From: Aquimarina spinulae
GTDB lineage: Bacteria; Bacteroidota; Bacteroidia; Flavobacteriales; Flavobacteriaceae
Direction: 5' to 3'
NCBI RefSeq assembly: GCF_943373825.1
Contig: NZ_CALSBP010000002.1
Location: 981,501 to 1,045,500 of the forward strand
Length of the DNA stretch: 64,000 bases
A model generated the notes under the pieces. That model searched no databases, was not told the DNA's origin, and saw nothing but the letters and a program-made list of their open reading frames with translations. This document shows, piece by piece, positions 1 to 8,071 of the stretch. Position 1 is the first letter of the stretch, and the number at the start of each line of letters is the position of its first letter. The position numbers and the translations under genes are program-made.

Positions 1-351
1 GGTATGCATGCAAACTTTTCTAACGAAGTATTAAGAACCTGTGGTTCTAAAGAAGTTTATGAAACTATTTGTGAAGCATTTAGACCTGTTACCAAAGAAC
101 ATATTGCTGTATATGGTGAGTTTAATGATCAACGATTAACCGGTGAACACGAAACACAGTCTATACACGAATTCTCTTATGGAGTATCAGATAGAGGAGC
201 ATCTATAAGAATTCCTATTATTACCGTAGAAAAAGGATGGAAAGGTTGGCTAGAAGACCGTAGACCTGCATCTAACGGTGATCCATATAAAATTGCTGCT
301 AGAATTGTAACTACTGTTAAAACTGCAGATGTTGCAGCTGTAATGGCATAA
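1..351 (+). CDS. glnA: Glutamine synthetase, C-terminal part (cut by window start)
   Basis: This is the last 116 codons of a glutamine synthetase, which makes glutamine from glutamate, ammonia and ATP in the cytoplasm. The reading frame is open from base 1 (Gly-Met-His-Ala-Asn-Phe-Ser), so the start lies outside the window. The segments NDQRLTGEHETQSIHEFSYG and SDRGASIRIP, followed by EDRRPASNGDPY, are the conserved C-terminal active-site blocks of the eukaryote-like GSII type, which is common in Bacteroidetes. In the family the RGASIRIP and EDRRPAS arginines contact ATP and glutamate. A strong hairpin terminator follows 50 bases after the stop. The family call is secure. Whether the gene stands alone or sits beside a second GS cannot be seen. 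Confidence 0.95.
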   Translation, partial: GMHANFSNEVLRTCGSKEVYETICEAFRPVTKEHIAVYGEFNDQRLTGEHETQSIHEFSYGVSDRGASIRIPIITVEKGWKGWLEDRRPASNGDPYKIAARIVTTVKTADVAAVMA

Positions 352-400
352 TAACAATTTATTGTATGTAACTTAACTAACTAAGTTGGTTAAACACCAA

Positions 401-436
401 AAAACACCTTTAGGAATTTTCTAAAGGTGTTTTTTT
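401..436. terminator. Bidirectional rho-independent terminator
   Basis: A 13-bp perfect stem (401-413 with 421-433) closes a 7-nt loop, with A-runs on the left and T-runs on the right. It can therefore end glnA on the plus strand and the convergent antiporter gene on the minus strand. Confidence 0.9.
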
Positions 437-485
437 GTTCTTTATATAGAGATTACAATCCTAATTGTTCTCTAAACTTATTGGT

Positions 486-1439
486 TTATTCTATAAAAAC
501 CATTGCAATAAAAATGCAATATGCTGCAAAAATCAATACTCCTTTTGGGCGTCCCAGGATCATTTTTTTAGGTATAAAAGCCAATGGAAGTAAAATCATA
601 GCAAAACCAAGCATCCAATAAATATTTACATTCATTAGTGTTTCATCTTTTACTGCAATAGGTTGAATTAATGAAGTTATTCCTAATACCGAAGCAATAT
701 TAAAAATATTAGATCCTATAAGATTTCCGAGTGAAATTGCTTTTTCCTGTTTAAGTGCTGCAATAACAGAAGCAGCTAATTCTGGAACACTAGTCCCCAC
801 TGCAATAAGAGTAACTGCAATTACACCTTCGCTAACTCCCATTTTTTTGGCAATGGTTTCTGCTCCGCTTACCAATAATTCTGAACCAAAATATAATGCA
901 GTTCCGCCAATGAGTAACCAAATTATAATTTTAAAATTAGATGTTTTCTGAAGAGAATCATCGACCTCTTCTGCTGCAGTATTAGAAGATTTTCTAGCTC
1001 TTCGAATCAAAAGGAACAGATAAACCAGTAAAGATAATAACAACACAAGTCCTTCTAACTGAGTTAAAATTGCATCATTTTCTAAAAAGAGATATAATAC
1101 AAAAGATAACAATACCATTACCGGCCAATTGAATTTGTAAAAATCCTTGTCGATAGCCAAAGGGCCTATTATAGCAGTAATACCCAATACCAAACCAATA
1201 TTAGCAATATTAGACCCAACTACATTACCTAAAGATATATCTGATAATCCGTCTAATGCCGCCTGAATGCTTACTAATAATTCTGGAGCAGAGGTAGCAA
1301 AAGAAACTACGGTTAACCCAATAACCATACGAGACAATTTAAGTCTGAACGAAAGTGCAACAGAGGATCTTACTAAAAACTCCCCTCCTACAACAAGAAG
1401 TACTAGTCCTATAATAAGGTATAGTATACTGGCAACCAT
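486..1439 (-). CDS. Calcium/sodium antiporter, CaCA (YrbG-like) family
   Basis: An inner-membrane cation exchanger of about 317 residues, probably trading Na+ or H+ for Ca2+. The protein has about ten hydrophobic segments arranged as two homologous halves. Each half carries the family's alpha-repeat: VSFATSAPELLVS followed by GSNIANIGLVLG in the first, and AVGTSVPELAAS followed by GSNIFNIASVLG in the second. A hydrophilic, acidic loop (about residues 145-165) separates them. I chose the start at 1439 (Met-Val-Ala-Ser) rather than the in-frame Met at 1505. A promoter-like pair lies at 1458-1489, and the longer start would fall inside a hairpin just upstream. The family call is strong, but ion specificity cannot be told from sequence. 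Confidence 0.9.
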   Translation of the reverse strand: MVASILYLIIGLVLLVVGGEFLVRSSVALSFRLKLSRMVIGLTVVSFATSAPELLVSIQAALDGLSDISLGNVVGSNIANIGLVLGITAIIGPLAIDKDFYKFNWPVMVLLSFVLYLFLENDAILTQLEGLVLLLSLLVYLFLLIRRARKSSNTAAEEVDDSLQKTSNFKIIIWLLIGGTALYFGSELLVSGAETIAKKMGVSEGVIAVTLIAVGTSVPELAASVIAALKQEKAISLGNLIGSNIFNIASVLGITSLIQPIAVKDETLMNVNIYWMLGFAMILLPLAFIPKKMILGRPKGVLIFAAYCIFIAMVFIE

Positions 1440-1457
1440 AAATTTTAATTTTGTCTG

Positions 1458-1489
1458 CGAAGATACTATTATATAAAAACTTTTCTCAA
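1458..1489 (-). promoter_or_regulatory. Probable promoter of the antiporter gene
   Basis: On the minus strand TTG (1487-1489) is followed after 21 bases by TATCTTCG (1458-1465), one base off the Bacteroidetes -7 consensus TAnnTTTG. This leaves a leader of about 12 nt before the chosen start at 1439. Confidence 0.45.
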
Positions 1490-1522
1490 AAAAAATAGCA
1501 CCCATATTAATCGGGATGCTAT
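1487..1522 (-). terminator. Terminator-like hairpin upstream of the antiporter
   Basis: ATAGCA and CCC (1495-1503) pair with GGG and TGCTAT (1513-1522) with one bulged base. On the minus strand the stem is followed by a run of eight T. It would stop minus-strand transcription arriving from 1.5-1.98 kb, where no gene is visible. The hairpin overlaps the TTG of the antiporter promoter. Confidence 0.5.
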
Positions 1523-1953
1523 TCTACACAAATTACCAAAATCACTGGAGGGGAAAAGAAATTCTATTATTTCTTAATGTGCAATTCAAAAAGCAGGGTA
1601 CTAAACTAAACTCAAAAAAAAACACCCTGCTTTTAAAACTTAACCATACATATAAAGTAGAATATTATCAATACTACTCTATACATAATATACACTAACC
1701 ATTGTACTATCATGATAGCATACACCAACTTGCTCCCTATATTATTATCTGGTAGTTATAAAATATCTCTATTATCTCTTTTTGTAACAAAAAAATAAAT
1801 TAATACTAAAACTCAAATTCAATATATACTAATTAGCATAACTCAAATATAGTAGCGACGGTTCTAAAAATCGACCTCAAATACACGAACTATCATTTTC
1901 ATTACACAAATTGTCATTATTTAACAATAAAGCAATATTAATTTCATGTTTTG
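1523..1953. other. Gene-free stretch with one hairpin
   Basis: No convincing gene was found. An 11-bp stem (1589-1599 with 1624-1634) closes a 24-nt A-rich loop and is followed by T's. It resembles a terminator, but no plus-strand gene ends here. The rest is AT-rich DNA between divergent genes. Confidence 0.5.
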
Positions 1954-1961
1954 TAATTTTG
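1954..1961 (+). promoter_or_regulatory. -7 promoter box of the histidine kinase operon
   Basis: TAATTTTG matches the Bacteroidetes -7 element TAnnTTTG exactly. No TTG is present 20 bases upstream, so this rests on one box. It lies upstream of the Met codon at 1982 but downstream of the in-frame Met at 1946, which supports the later start. Confidence 0.45.
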
Positions 1962-1981
1962 TATATCAAATTTTGAGAATA

Positions 1982-3850
1982 ATGAGCCTTAAAAAGAATA
2001 GATTATTTTCTCTTCCTATATTTTTATTATGGGCTGCCTTTTCTATAGGACAAAATACTATTAACACTGCACAAAAAACATATCAAGATTCTACATTAAC
2101 CACCTTATACAAAAAATTAGAACTCTTAAAAACAACAACTGATAACGATAGTATCGCAAAAAACAGCTTACGTCTTATCAAAAATTATACGAGCAAAGAT
2201 TTAAAGAATAATTATATCGATGTCTTATTTGATTTAATCAATTATTGTGAAGATAATCATAATCTTGAATGCCTAATAGAGGCCTATATTTTGGTAGGAA
2301 TACAATATCGAAGGAAGGATCTCTATTTAGAATCTTTAGCCTATCACAACAAAGCAGAAGAATTGTCATCTAGTAGTAAAAAAAGAGGTTTCAAATGGCG
2401 TATTTACACAAACAAAGGGCTTTTACTTCGTGAGATATTAGAGATCGAACTTGCTAGAGAAAATTACAAAAAGTCGTTATCCTATGTTGATTCTACCAAT
2501 AGTTTTAGAAAAGGAACTTCTTTTTTAAATATGTCTTCGACATTTGAGGAAGTAAAAGATCATGATTCTATGGTGTATTATGGAAAAAAAGCTTTTGAGA
2601 TATTAAAAGAATATCCTCAAAGAGAATTACATTTCATAGCCGCAGTAAACAATATAGCATATGGATATATTAAACAAAATGAACTAGATAAAGCTTCCAA
2701 ACTTATAGCAAACCATATCGATTTAAGTAAAGACAAAAAAAATACAGGTAATGTTTTTCCTTCATATTTTTATAACACTTTAGGAGAGCTTAATTATAAG
2801 TTAAAAAAATACGATACTGCTATATACTATTATAAAAAATCTCTAGATACTCTAGATAACGGACACCCCCCATCAAACATCAAAAATCTTATTAGTTTAT
2901 CAGAAATTTATGAAATTAAAGGGGATTTAAAACTAGCTATTAAATATCTAAGAGCGAAAGAAAAATACTTAGAAAAGTTTGACCAGATTAGATTAAAACG
3001 AGAAGTTGCTAGATCGCAGTTTAACCGGGTTTTGCACAAAAAGAATAAAATAATCACTAAACTAAAAGAAGAAAATTTAGTCACTAATAAGAAGGCATAC
3101 AATACAAAATTAATCACTCTAGGAGTAGGATTAACAAGCCTTTTTATCATTCTTATATTTCTTGCAATTCATCAAAAAAGCAGGTTAAAAATATCATACC
3201 TAAATGAAGAGATAAGTGTAACGAGATTAAAATCTTTAAAATCAATAATGAACCCTCATTTTTTGTTTAATTCGTTTAATACTCTTCAAAGTTTTATACT
3301 ACAAAAAGATAAGTTTGAGGCTAGTGAACATATGCGACAGCTTTCGCAATTAATACGAAAAGTATTATCAAATTCTGAGAGTCTTTATATTAACTTTAAT
3401 GACGAATTAGAGATTATAGAAACCTATGTCGAATTAGAGAATAAAAGATTTGATAACCAATTCGAATTAGAAAAAATAATTGATAAAGATCTCATAACAT
3501 TAAACCCGAGAATTCCATCCATGATTATTCAACCTCATATAGAAAATGCTGTTATACATGGATTAGAGTGCAAAAAGATTAAAAAATTAAAATTATCCTT
3601 TCAGAAAAAAAATAATATAATACAATGTATAATAGAAGATAACGGAATTGGGAGAAGAAAATCAGCAGAATTAAAAAAAGCTGGAAAAAGAAAGCACCTT
3701 TCTATTACTTCTAAAAATACATCAGAAAGAATAAGTATACTTCGAAAGATTGGATATCAAAAAACTTCTTTAAAAGTAAAAGATCTTTTTGATGATCATA
3801 ATCAACCTAACGGCACAAAAATTATTATTAATCTTCCAATCATAAATTAA
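1982..3850 (+). CDS. LytS-type sensor histidine kinase with TPR sensor region
   Basis: A membrane sensor kinase of about 622 residues. An N-terminal signal segment (about 1-24, ending near SIGQ) is followed by tetratricopeptide-type helical repeats (about 30-370, for example the KKYDTAIYYYKKSL unit). A single membrane helix lies at about 376-396. After it comes a His_kinase (PF06580) block, MNPHFLFNSFNTLQ, with the phospho-accepting His near residue 426. The ATPase domain has IQPHIENAVIHG (N-box) and EDNGIG (G-box). The TPR part is presumably periplasmic and senses an unknown signal. The stop codon overlaps the ATG of the next gene by one base (TAATG), so kinase and regulator form a two-component pair. 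An upstream in-frame Met at 1946 is less likely because a -7 box lies between the two starts. Confidence 0.9.
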   Translation: MSLKKNRLFSLPIFLLWAAFSIGQNTINTAQKTYQDSTLTTLYKKLELLKTTTDNDSIAKNSLRLIKNYTSKDLKNNYIDVLFDLINYCEDNHNLECLIEAYILVGIQYRRKDLYLESLAYHNKAEELSSSSKKRGFKWRIYTNKGLLLREILEIELARENYKKSLSYVDSTNSFRKGTSFLNMSSTFEEVKDHDSMVYYGKKAFEILKEYPQRELHFIAAVNNIAYGYIKQNELDKASKLIANHIDLSKDKKNTGNVFPSYFYNTLGELNYKLKKYDTAIYYYKKSLDTLDNGHPPSNIKNLISLSEIYEIKGDLKLAIKYLRAKEKYLEKFDQIRLKREVARSQFNRVLHKKNKIITKLKEENLVTNKKAYNTKLITLGVGLTSLFIILIFLAIHQKSRLKISYLNEEISVTRLKSLKSIMNPHFLFNSFNTLQSFILQKDKFEASEHMRQLSQLIRKVLSNSESLYINFNDELEIIETYVELENKRFDNQFELEKIIDKDLITLNPRIPSMIIQPHIENAVIHGLECKKIKKLKLSFQKKNNIIQCIIEDNGIGRRKSAELKKAGKRKHLSITSKNTSERISILRKIGYQKTSLKVKDLFDDHNQPNGTKIIINLPIIN

Positions 3851-4593
3851 TGAATATCAAAACCCCACTAACATCTATTATCATTGATGATGAAAAAATG
3901 GCAAGGAATAGTTTAAAAGTTTTATTACATAATTATTGCCCTGAAATAAAAATAATTGGAGAGGGAGAAGATTTAGCTGCTTTAAAGAAACTATTAAGTA
4001 TAAAAAATCCGGATCTTATTTTTTTAGATATTCAACTAAGAAACACTACCATTTTTGATCTTATTTCTAACGTAGAATTATCAGGTTTTAAAATCATTTT
4101 TATTTCTGCGCATGATCAATATGCTTTAAAAGGGTATAAATATGATGCTGTCGACTATCTTTTAAAACCTGTAGACCCTGTTAAATTAAAAGAAGCTGTT
4201 AATAAAGCGAAAAGCCAAATTGAAAAAGAACAGGAATCAGAATACAAAAGAACAGGCATATATTCTTTACGGGATTCTCCACAGATTGTGTTATCAGATA
4301 TCAAAGGGTCCCATATCATTAAAACCAAAGATATTATGTATTGTATCGCAGAAGGAAATTACACCTCTATTATTTTACATAATCAGCCTCAAATAGTAGT
4401 TTCTAAAAATCTAAAGTTTTTTGAAGAAAAATTGAACTCCATAAACTTTTACAGAATTCATAAATCCAACTTAATAAATCTTAATTATTTAAAATTATTA
4501 AGTAATGATGATGGGGGGCATATTGTAATGAGTGATGGAAAAACACTATCCATCTCCAGAGATAAAAAACGTAAACTTCTTAAACGCATCTAA
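3850..4593 (+). CDS. LytR/AlgR-type response regulator (LytTR DNA-binding domain)
   Basis: A cytoplasmic transcription regulator of 247 residues, the partner of the kinase just upstream. The receiver domain (about 8-125) shows the acidic pair Asp13-Asp14, the phospho-acceptor Asp60 in LIFLDIQL, and Lys106 in YLLKPVDP. The C-terminal LytTR domain (about 150-247) contains the typical YCIAEGNYTSI, FYRIHKSNLINL and SDGKTLSISRDKKRKLL segments. The one-base overlap with the kinase implies translational coupling. Targets cannot be named; LytTR regulators of this kind often control envelope or surface functions. A terminator closes the operon 46 bases downstream. Confidence 0.93.
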   Translation: MNIKTPLTSIIIDDEKMARNSLKVLLHNYCPEIKIIGEGEDLAALKKLLSIKNPDLIFLDIQLRNTTIFDLISNVELSGFKIIFISAHDQYALKGYKYDAVDYLLKPVDPVKLKEAVNKAKSQIEKEQESEYKRTGIYSLRDSPQIVLSDIKGSHIIKTKDIMYCIAEGNYTSIILHNQPQIVVSKNLKFFEEKLNSINFYRIHKSNLINLNYLKLLSNDDGGHIVMSDGKTLSISRDKKRKLLKRI

Positions 4594-4638
4594 AAATACT
4601 TCTACTACTTATATTGTAGTGTATTTACTATAAAATAA

Positions 4639-4666
4639 TAAAAGACTGCCAAAAGGCAGTCTTTTA
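4639..4666. terminator. Bidirectional terminator
   Basis: AAAAGACTGCC (4640-4650) pairs perfectly with GGCAGTCTTTT (4655-4665) around a 4-nt loop. It separates the two-component operon from the convergent metallopeptidase gene. Confidence 0.9.
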
Positions 4667-4697
4667 TCTATATCTAAATATACCATCGATTACCAAA

Positions 4698-5558
4698 TTA
4701 GTAAAGGTAGTTTAATGCTACTCTATCCAGATTACTCCATTCTCCATCGGTATTAGCAGGATAACAAGCATTCATTATAGAATTTGGGTCACCACCAGGA
4801 CCAGCGGTTCCCGGAATATATACAAGACCATCATTACTTACTCCTTCATTACTATTTTCTCCACACGTTTTTCTGGTATCCCAATCTGTATGTCTAAATC
4901 CAACGCAATGACCAATTTCGTGCGCTAATAAATGTTCTAGTTGCTGATTTGTTTGCGTTAAATTAGCCCCGTTATTAATTCTAACTCTTGTAAAAGGGTA
5001 TCCATTACTAGGAAAACCTGCAATCCCTGCAGATCTGTTTGGATCTGGGTTTATGCTATTATCTACATATACCAAGATATCATTGGGTCCCCAGCTTGTT
5101 CCAAAAGATACGATGAATCTAATACTAAGATTTTCGTTATTGTAATTGTTAACGGCATATTGCAGACCTGTTCGTGCAGTAGCACTTAATCCATACTGAT
5201 TATTACCTGTGTACCCCACTACACGAATAACATTAGTTGATGTTACCAAATTATTAGTTCTATACTGTTTGTTTTGAATCCCCCCGTGAAGTCCCATATC
5301 CAAGATTTGAGATTTTGATAACATGATGTCATCTTCAATACGGTACATTGCTTTTTGGGTGCCGTCAATATCATTTACTATTACTTTTTCTACACCATTA
5401 GGATTAAAATGTAATGCTCTGATTTTGTTTAAAACATTTTTTTCAACAACTAAAGAGGATTCTTCTACAGGAGCATTAACCTGGTCTTTATCGCAAGACA
5501 CCAGCGTTAGTGTAATAGCCATTGCAGTGGCTATCACTAAAGATTTGATTCTTCTCAT
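4698..5558 (-). CDS. M57-like HEIGH zinc metallopeptidase, lipoprotein
   Basis: A predicted secreted, lipid-anchored protease of 286 residues. The N-terminus is a signal peptide ending in the lipobox LVSC (Cys22). The catalytic motif is HEIGHCVGFRH with His213, Glu214, His217 and His223, which fits the HExxHxxGxxH zinc signature of the family known as dual-action HEIGH metallo-peptidases. The segment KQYRTNNLV at about 96-104 recurs in the paralogue at 51.9 kb and may mark the propeptide/catalytic boundary (an inference). The C-terminus holds the conserved DRVALNYLY tail. The gene stands alone between a terminator and the BlaI operator region. The substrate is unknown. The two copies share domain order and length and are clear paralogues. 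Confidence 0.88.
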   Translation of the reverse strand: MRRIKSLVIATAMAITLTLVSCDKDQVNAPVEESSLVVEKNVLNKIRALHFNPNGVEKVIVNDIDGTQKAMYRIEDDIMLSKSQILDMGLHGGIQNKQYRTNNLVTSTNVIRVVGYTGNNQYGLSATARTGLQYAVNNYNNENLSIRFIVSFGTSWGPNDILVYVDNSINPDPNRSAGIAGFPSNGYPFTRVRINNGANLTQTNQQLEHLLAHEIGHCVGFRHTDWDTRKTCGENSNEGVSNDGLVYIPGTAGPGGDPNSIMNACYPANTDGEWSNLDRVALNYLY

Positions 5559-5666
5559 TCTAAATAAAAGTTAAGTTTGTGTTATTTTATTGTGATAAAT
5601 TTAACATTTCATTTGCTTAACGAAAAATTTTTTTATTAACAAATTGATGATAAGTCACATTTTTCT

Positions 5667-5681
5667 TACTGTAATACAGTA
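5667..5681. promoter_or_regulatory. 15-bp perfect palindrome, possible operator
   Basis: TACTGTA-A-TACAGTA is a perfect inverted repeat around one base. It sits in the shared upstream region of the minus-strand metallopeptidase and the plus-strand BlaI-like gene. It has the general TACnGTA...TAC(A)GTA look of BlaI/MecI operators but differs from the three dyads nearer blaI. Confidence 0.45.
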
Positions 5682-5762
5682 GTTTATACAAAAAAAAGTC
5701 GCTCCAAACAAGCATTTCTCTACTCCAAAAATGTAAAAATATAATCTCTTTCCTTCCTTAAT

Positions 5763-5818
5763 AACTACGAAAATAGTTAAATAACTATAAAAACAGTTGT
5801 GAAACTATAATTATAGTT
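5763..5818 (+). promoter_or_regulatory. Three 16-bp operator dyads spaced exactly 20 bp
   Basis: Dyads begin at 5763, 5783 and 5803. The third, AACTATAATTATAGTT, is a perfect 16-bp palindrome; the first two are imperfect versions (AACTA...TAGTT and AACTA...CAGTT). They are in register every 20 bp and the last lies between the promoter's TTG and -7 box. The position is ideal for autorepression by the BlaI-like product. Confidence 0.7.
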
Positions 5819-5827
5819 ATACTTTTG
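5797..5827 (+). promoter_or_regulatory. Promoter of the blaI-like/M56 operon
   Basis: TTG (5797-5799), 20-bp spacer, TACTTTTG (5820-5827): a perfect Bacteroidetes -33/-7 arrangement. The spacer is filled by the perfect operator palindrome. The leader is about 14 nt. Confidence 0.8.
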
Positions 5828-5847
5828 ATTCTTATTAATATTCTCCT

Positions 5848-6204
5848 ATGGAAAAACTTACTAATAAAGAAGAAGAAATCATGCAGGCATTATGGAAGCT
5901 AAAAAAAGCTTTCGCAAAAGAGGTTCAAGCCGAACTACATAATGCTGTACATTACAACACCGTATCTACGATTATACGTAATCTGGAGGATAAAAAGTAT
6001 GTAGGCCATCAAGCTTATGGAAAAACACATCAGTACTTCCCTATTATTACAAAAGAAGAATATCGTAGTAATTTTGTAAGCACAGCTATGAAACAATATT
6101 TTAACGACTCGTATAAAAATATGGTTTCCTTTTTTGCTAAAGAAGAGAAAATAACTGCAGATGAGTTAAGAGAGATTTTAAAAGTAATAGAAAAAGAAAA
6201 ATAA
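5848..6204 (+). CDS. BlaI/MecI/CopY-family transcriptional repressor
   Basis: A 118-residue winged-helix repressor. The N-terminal domain (about 1-75) has the family pattern EEEIMQALWKL, then VHYNTVSTIIRNLEDKKYVGH (recognition helix and wing), then GKTHQYFPIITKEEY. The C-terminal helices (about 78-118) would form the dimer interface that the M56 partner's signalling cleaves in the Bla/Mec paradigm. The gene is four bases upstream of the M56 gene and preceded by three phased operators, so autorepression is likely. In Bacteroidetes these pairs are abundant and usually not tied to beta-lactamase. Confidence 0.92.
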   Translation: MEKLTNKEEEIMQALWKLKKAFAKEVQAELHNAVHYNTVSTIIRNLEDKKYVGHQAYGKTHQYFPIITKEEYRSNFVSTAMKQYFNDSYKNMVSFFAKEEKITADELREILKVIEKEK

Positions 6205-6207
6205 GCT

Positions 6208-7746
6208 ATGGAAACCTTCTTAATTTATCTTTTTAAAGCCAGTATTTTACTTTCGACATTTTACGGAGTTTATTTTTTGCTGCTTAGAAAAGACACTTTT
6301 TTTACGATAAACAGGCATTTTCTATTGGTTGGTATCCTCACTTCTATACTATTGCCATTCATAGAGTTTACAACCATTAAGTTTATTGAAAATCCGGTTT
6401 TTCATGTAACAGGAACACCTCTACCTGCTTCAGAAAATGTAATTCCCGAAACTTTAAACTGGTGGCTAATTGGATCCATACTTTATGGCCTGGGAATTCT
6501 TATATTTTTATCTCGTTTTGGCCTTCAACTTCTATCCTTAAAGAAATTACTAGCACATCATCAAGGCAGGAAAAAAGACGGTTTCAACTTTATTGAAGTT
6601 GCTCAGGATATCGCTCCTTTTTCTTTTTTTAATACGATCGTATACAATCCGGCATTACATTCCAGAGAAGAATTAGATATGATTTTAAAACATGAAAAAA
6701 TACATGTTCAGCAATTTCATACTCTCGATTTAATACTAGTGAATCTTCTTCTCATATTTCAATGGGTAAACCCATTTGCCTGGTTATACAAAAAAAACCT
6801 GGAGCAAAACTTAGAATTTATCGCCGATCGAGAAGCTATAAATCAAATGACATCCAGAAAAGAGTATCAATTAACTTTATTAAAAGTATCATCAAATAAT
6901 TACTCTACCATTACTAATAATTTTTATCAATCATTAATCAAAAAACGAATTGTTATGTTAAACAAACAAAGTTCTCAAAGTAAGAAGTTATGGAAAATCA
7001 CTGTTATTCTTCCCTTGTTAAGTCTGTTTTTATGGAGTTTTAACACCCGGGAAGTTGTTAGAATCAAACAGGATACAAAAACGAATCAAAAAACTTCAGA
7101 GAGTATTGTATTTCAGAAAAAAAGGGAAAAGATTATTGAATTTATAGTCGACAAAAGCTCTTCAAAAGAAGATCTCAATAAAGTCAAAAACGCTTTAAAA
7201 AATGACTATAGTCTTGAGGTTAAGTTCTCTGGTATTAAACGAAATGATGCTCATGAAATTACGAGCATTAAAGTAGATATCTCTTCTAAAAAAGGAACGA
7301 CCAACTATGCCATATCTAATGACACCCCAATTAATTCTTTTGCCATTATATACAATAGCGAAACTGGTAAAATCGAAATTGGTCAATCCGGAAATAACTC
7401 AAATTACGTATGGGTGGTTGACAAGGATGGTAAATCTAAAAAAGGAAAAACAATGAAAATCCATACTGGAGATAAGAAAAATGAGTACATTTTTAGTAAT
7501 GGAGATCACAAAGATATTTATGAGATACACACCAATGACAACAAAACCTTTGCTTACATTACTGGTGATAGAGACGGTGAGCCATTAATATATATTGATG
7601 GAAAAAAATCGACCAAAAAAGAAATGGAAAAATTAAACTCTGATACCATAGAAATGATGAATGTCCTTAAAGGAAAATCTGCTATAAAAAAATATGGTGA
7701 TAAAGCAAAAAATGGAGTGATCGAAATTATTATCAAAAAGAACTAA
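6208..7746 (+). CDS. M56-family (BlaR1-like) membrane metallopeptidase
   Basis: A sensor-type membrane protease of 512 residues. N-terminal membrane helices (about 4-24, 38-55, 83-105) precede the cytoplasmic zinc site HEKIH (His162, Glu163, His166). The downstream block NPFAWLYKKNLEQNLEFIADREA is M56-typical. A further membrane helix at about 261-278 leads to an extracytoplasmic region. There is no penicillin-binding sensor domain as in true BlaR1. Instead the C-terminus is a lysine-rich region ending in KKYGDKAKNGVIEIIIKK, a motif also seen at the end of the protein at 8072-8884. It presumably inactivates the BlaI-like repressor on an unknown envelope signal. Confidence 0.87.
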   Translation: METFLIYLFKASILLSTFYGVYFLLLRKDTFFTINRHFLLVGILTSILLPFIEFTTIKFIENPVFHVTGTPLPASENVIPETLNWWLIGSILYGLGILIFLSRFGLQLLSLKKLLAHHQGRKKDGFNFIEVAQDIAPFSFFNTIVYNPALHSREELDMILKHEKIHVQQFHTLDLILVNLLLIFQWVNPFAWLYKKNLEQNLEFIADREAINQMTSRKEYQLTLLKVSSNNYSTITNNFYQSLIKKRIVMLNKQSSQSKKLWKITVILPLLSLFLWSFNTREVVRIKQDTKTNQKTSESIVFQKKREKIIEFIVDKSSSKEDLNKVKNALKNDYSLEVKFSGIKRNDAHEITSIKVDISSKKGTTNYAISNDTPINSFAIIYNSETGKIEIGQSGNNSNYVWVVDKDGKSKKGKTMKIHTGDKKNEYIFSNGDHKDIYEIHTNDNKTFAYITGDRDGEPLIYIDGKKSTKKEMEKLNSDTIEMMNVLKGKSAIKKYGDKAKNGVIEIIIKKN

Positions 7747-7770
7747 CTCAATCCAGATATAAATCTTTAA

Positions 7771-7799
7771 AAACTCACTTCCTTCAAGTGAGTTTTTTG
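7771..7799 (+). terminator. Rho-independent terminator after the M56 gene
   Basis: AAACTCACTT (7771-7780) pairs with AAGTGAGTTT (7786-7795) around a 5-nt loop, followed by T's. Confidence 0.85.
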
Positions 7800-7810
7800 T
7801 ATTTTTGACC

Positions 7811-7963
7811 ATGCAAAAACATTTCTTTTCGTTTATCGCCAAGCTTAATAAAGTAATTCTACCGAGTTTTACCAAAAAACGCCTGGATCTTGCTAAAGCA
7901 TCCAAATTACAACTTCTCATATTTGGATGGCGATTATATGTTACCAAAAGAGCTTTGGGGTAA
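7811..7963 (+). CDS. Small conserved flavobacterial protein (50 aa), often named SsrA-binding protein
   Basis: A 50-residue basic protein starting MQKHFFSFIAKLNKVILPS and ending FGWRLYVTKRALG. I recognise the pattern (FFxFLAKLNKxILPS...KxDLxKASKxQxxIxGWRxYVTxxAL) as a short protein conserved through Flavobacteriia. It is commonly mislabelled SsrA-binding protein; it is too short to be SmpB and has no SmpB domain. A perfect -7 box (TATTTTTG, 7800-7807) ends three bases before the ATG, so the transcript may be nearly leaderless, or the box may be chance within the terminator T-run. The function is unknown. Confidence 0.75.
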   Translation: MQKHFFSFIAKLNKVILPSFTKKRLDLAKASKLQLLIFGWRLYVTKRALG

Positions 7964-8071
7964 AACCATAGCCTAATCCATAAAAAATTACTTCTTTTTG
8001 CAACACTAGCAACTCTTTTTCGTAATTAAAGAAGAAGTAATATCATCTATAAATAACCAAAAATATGTAGT

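Noticed and set aside
1516..1698. A 60-codon frame in the antiporter/kinase gap
   Set aside because: It spans a terminator-like hairpin and poly-A stretches, with no homology pattern.
6208..7746. True BlaR1 beta-lactam sensor
   Set aside because: The penicillin-binding domain is missing; only the M56 part is shared.
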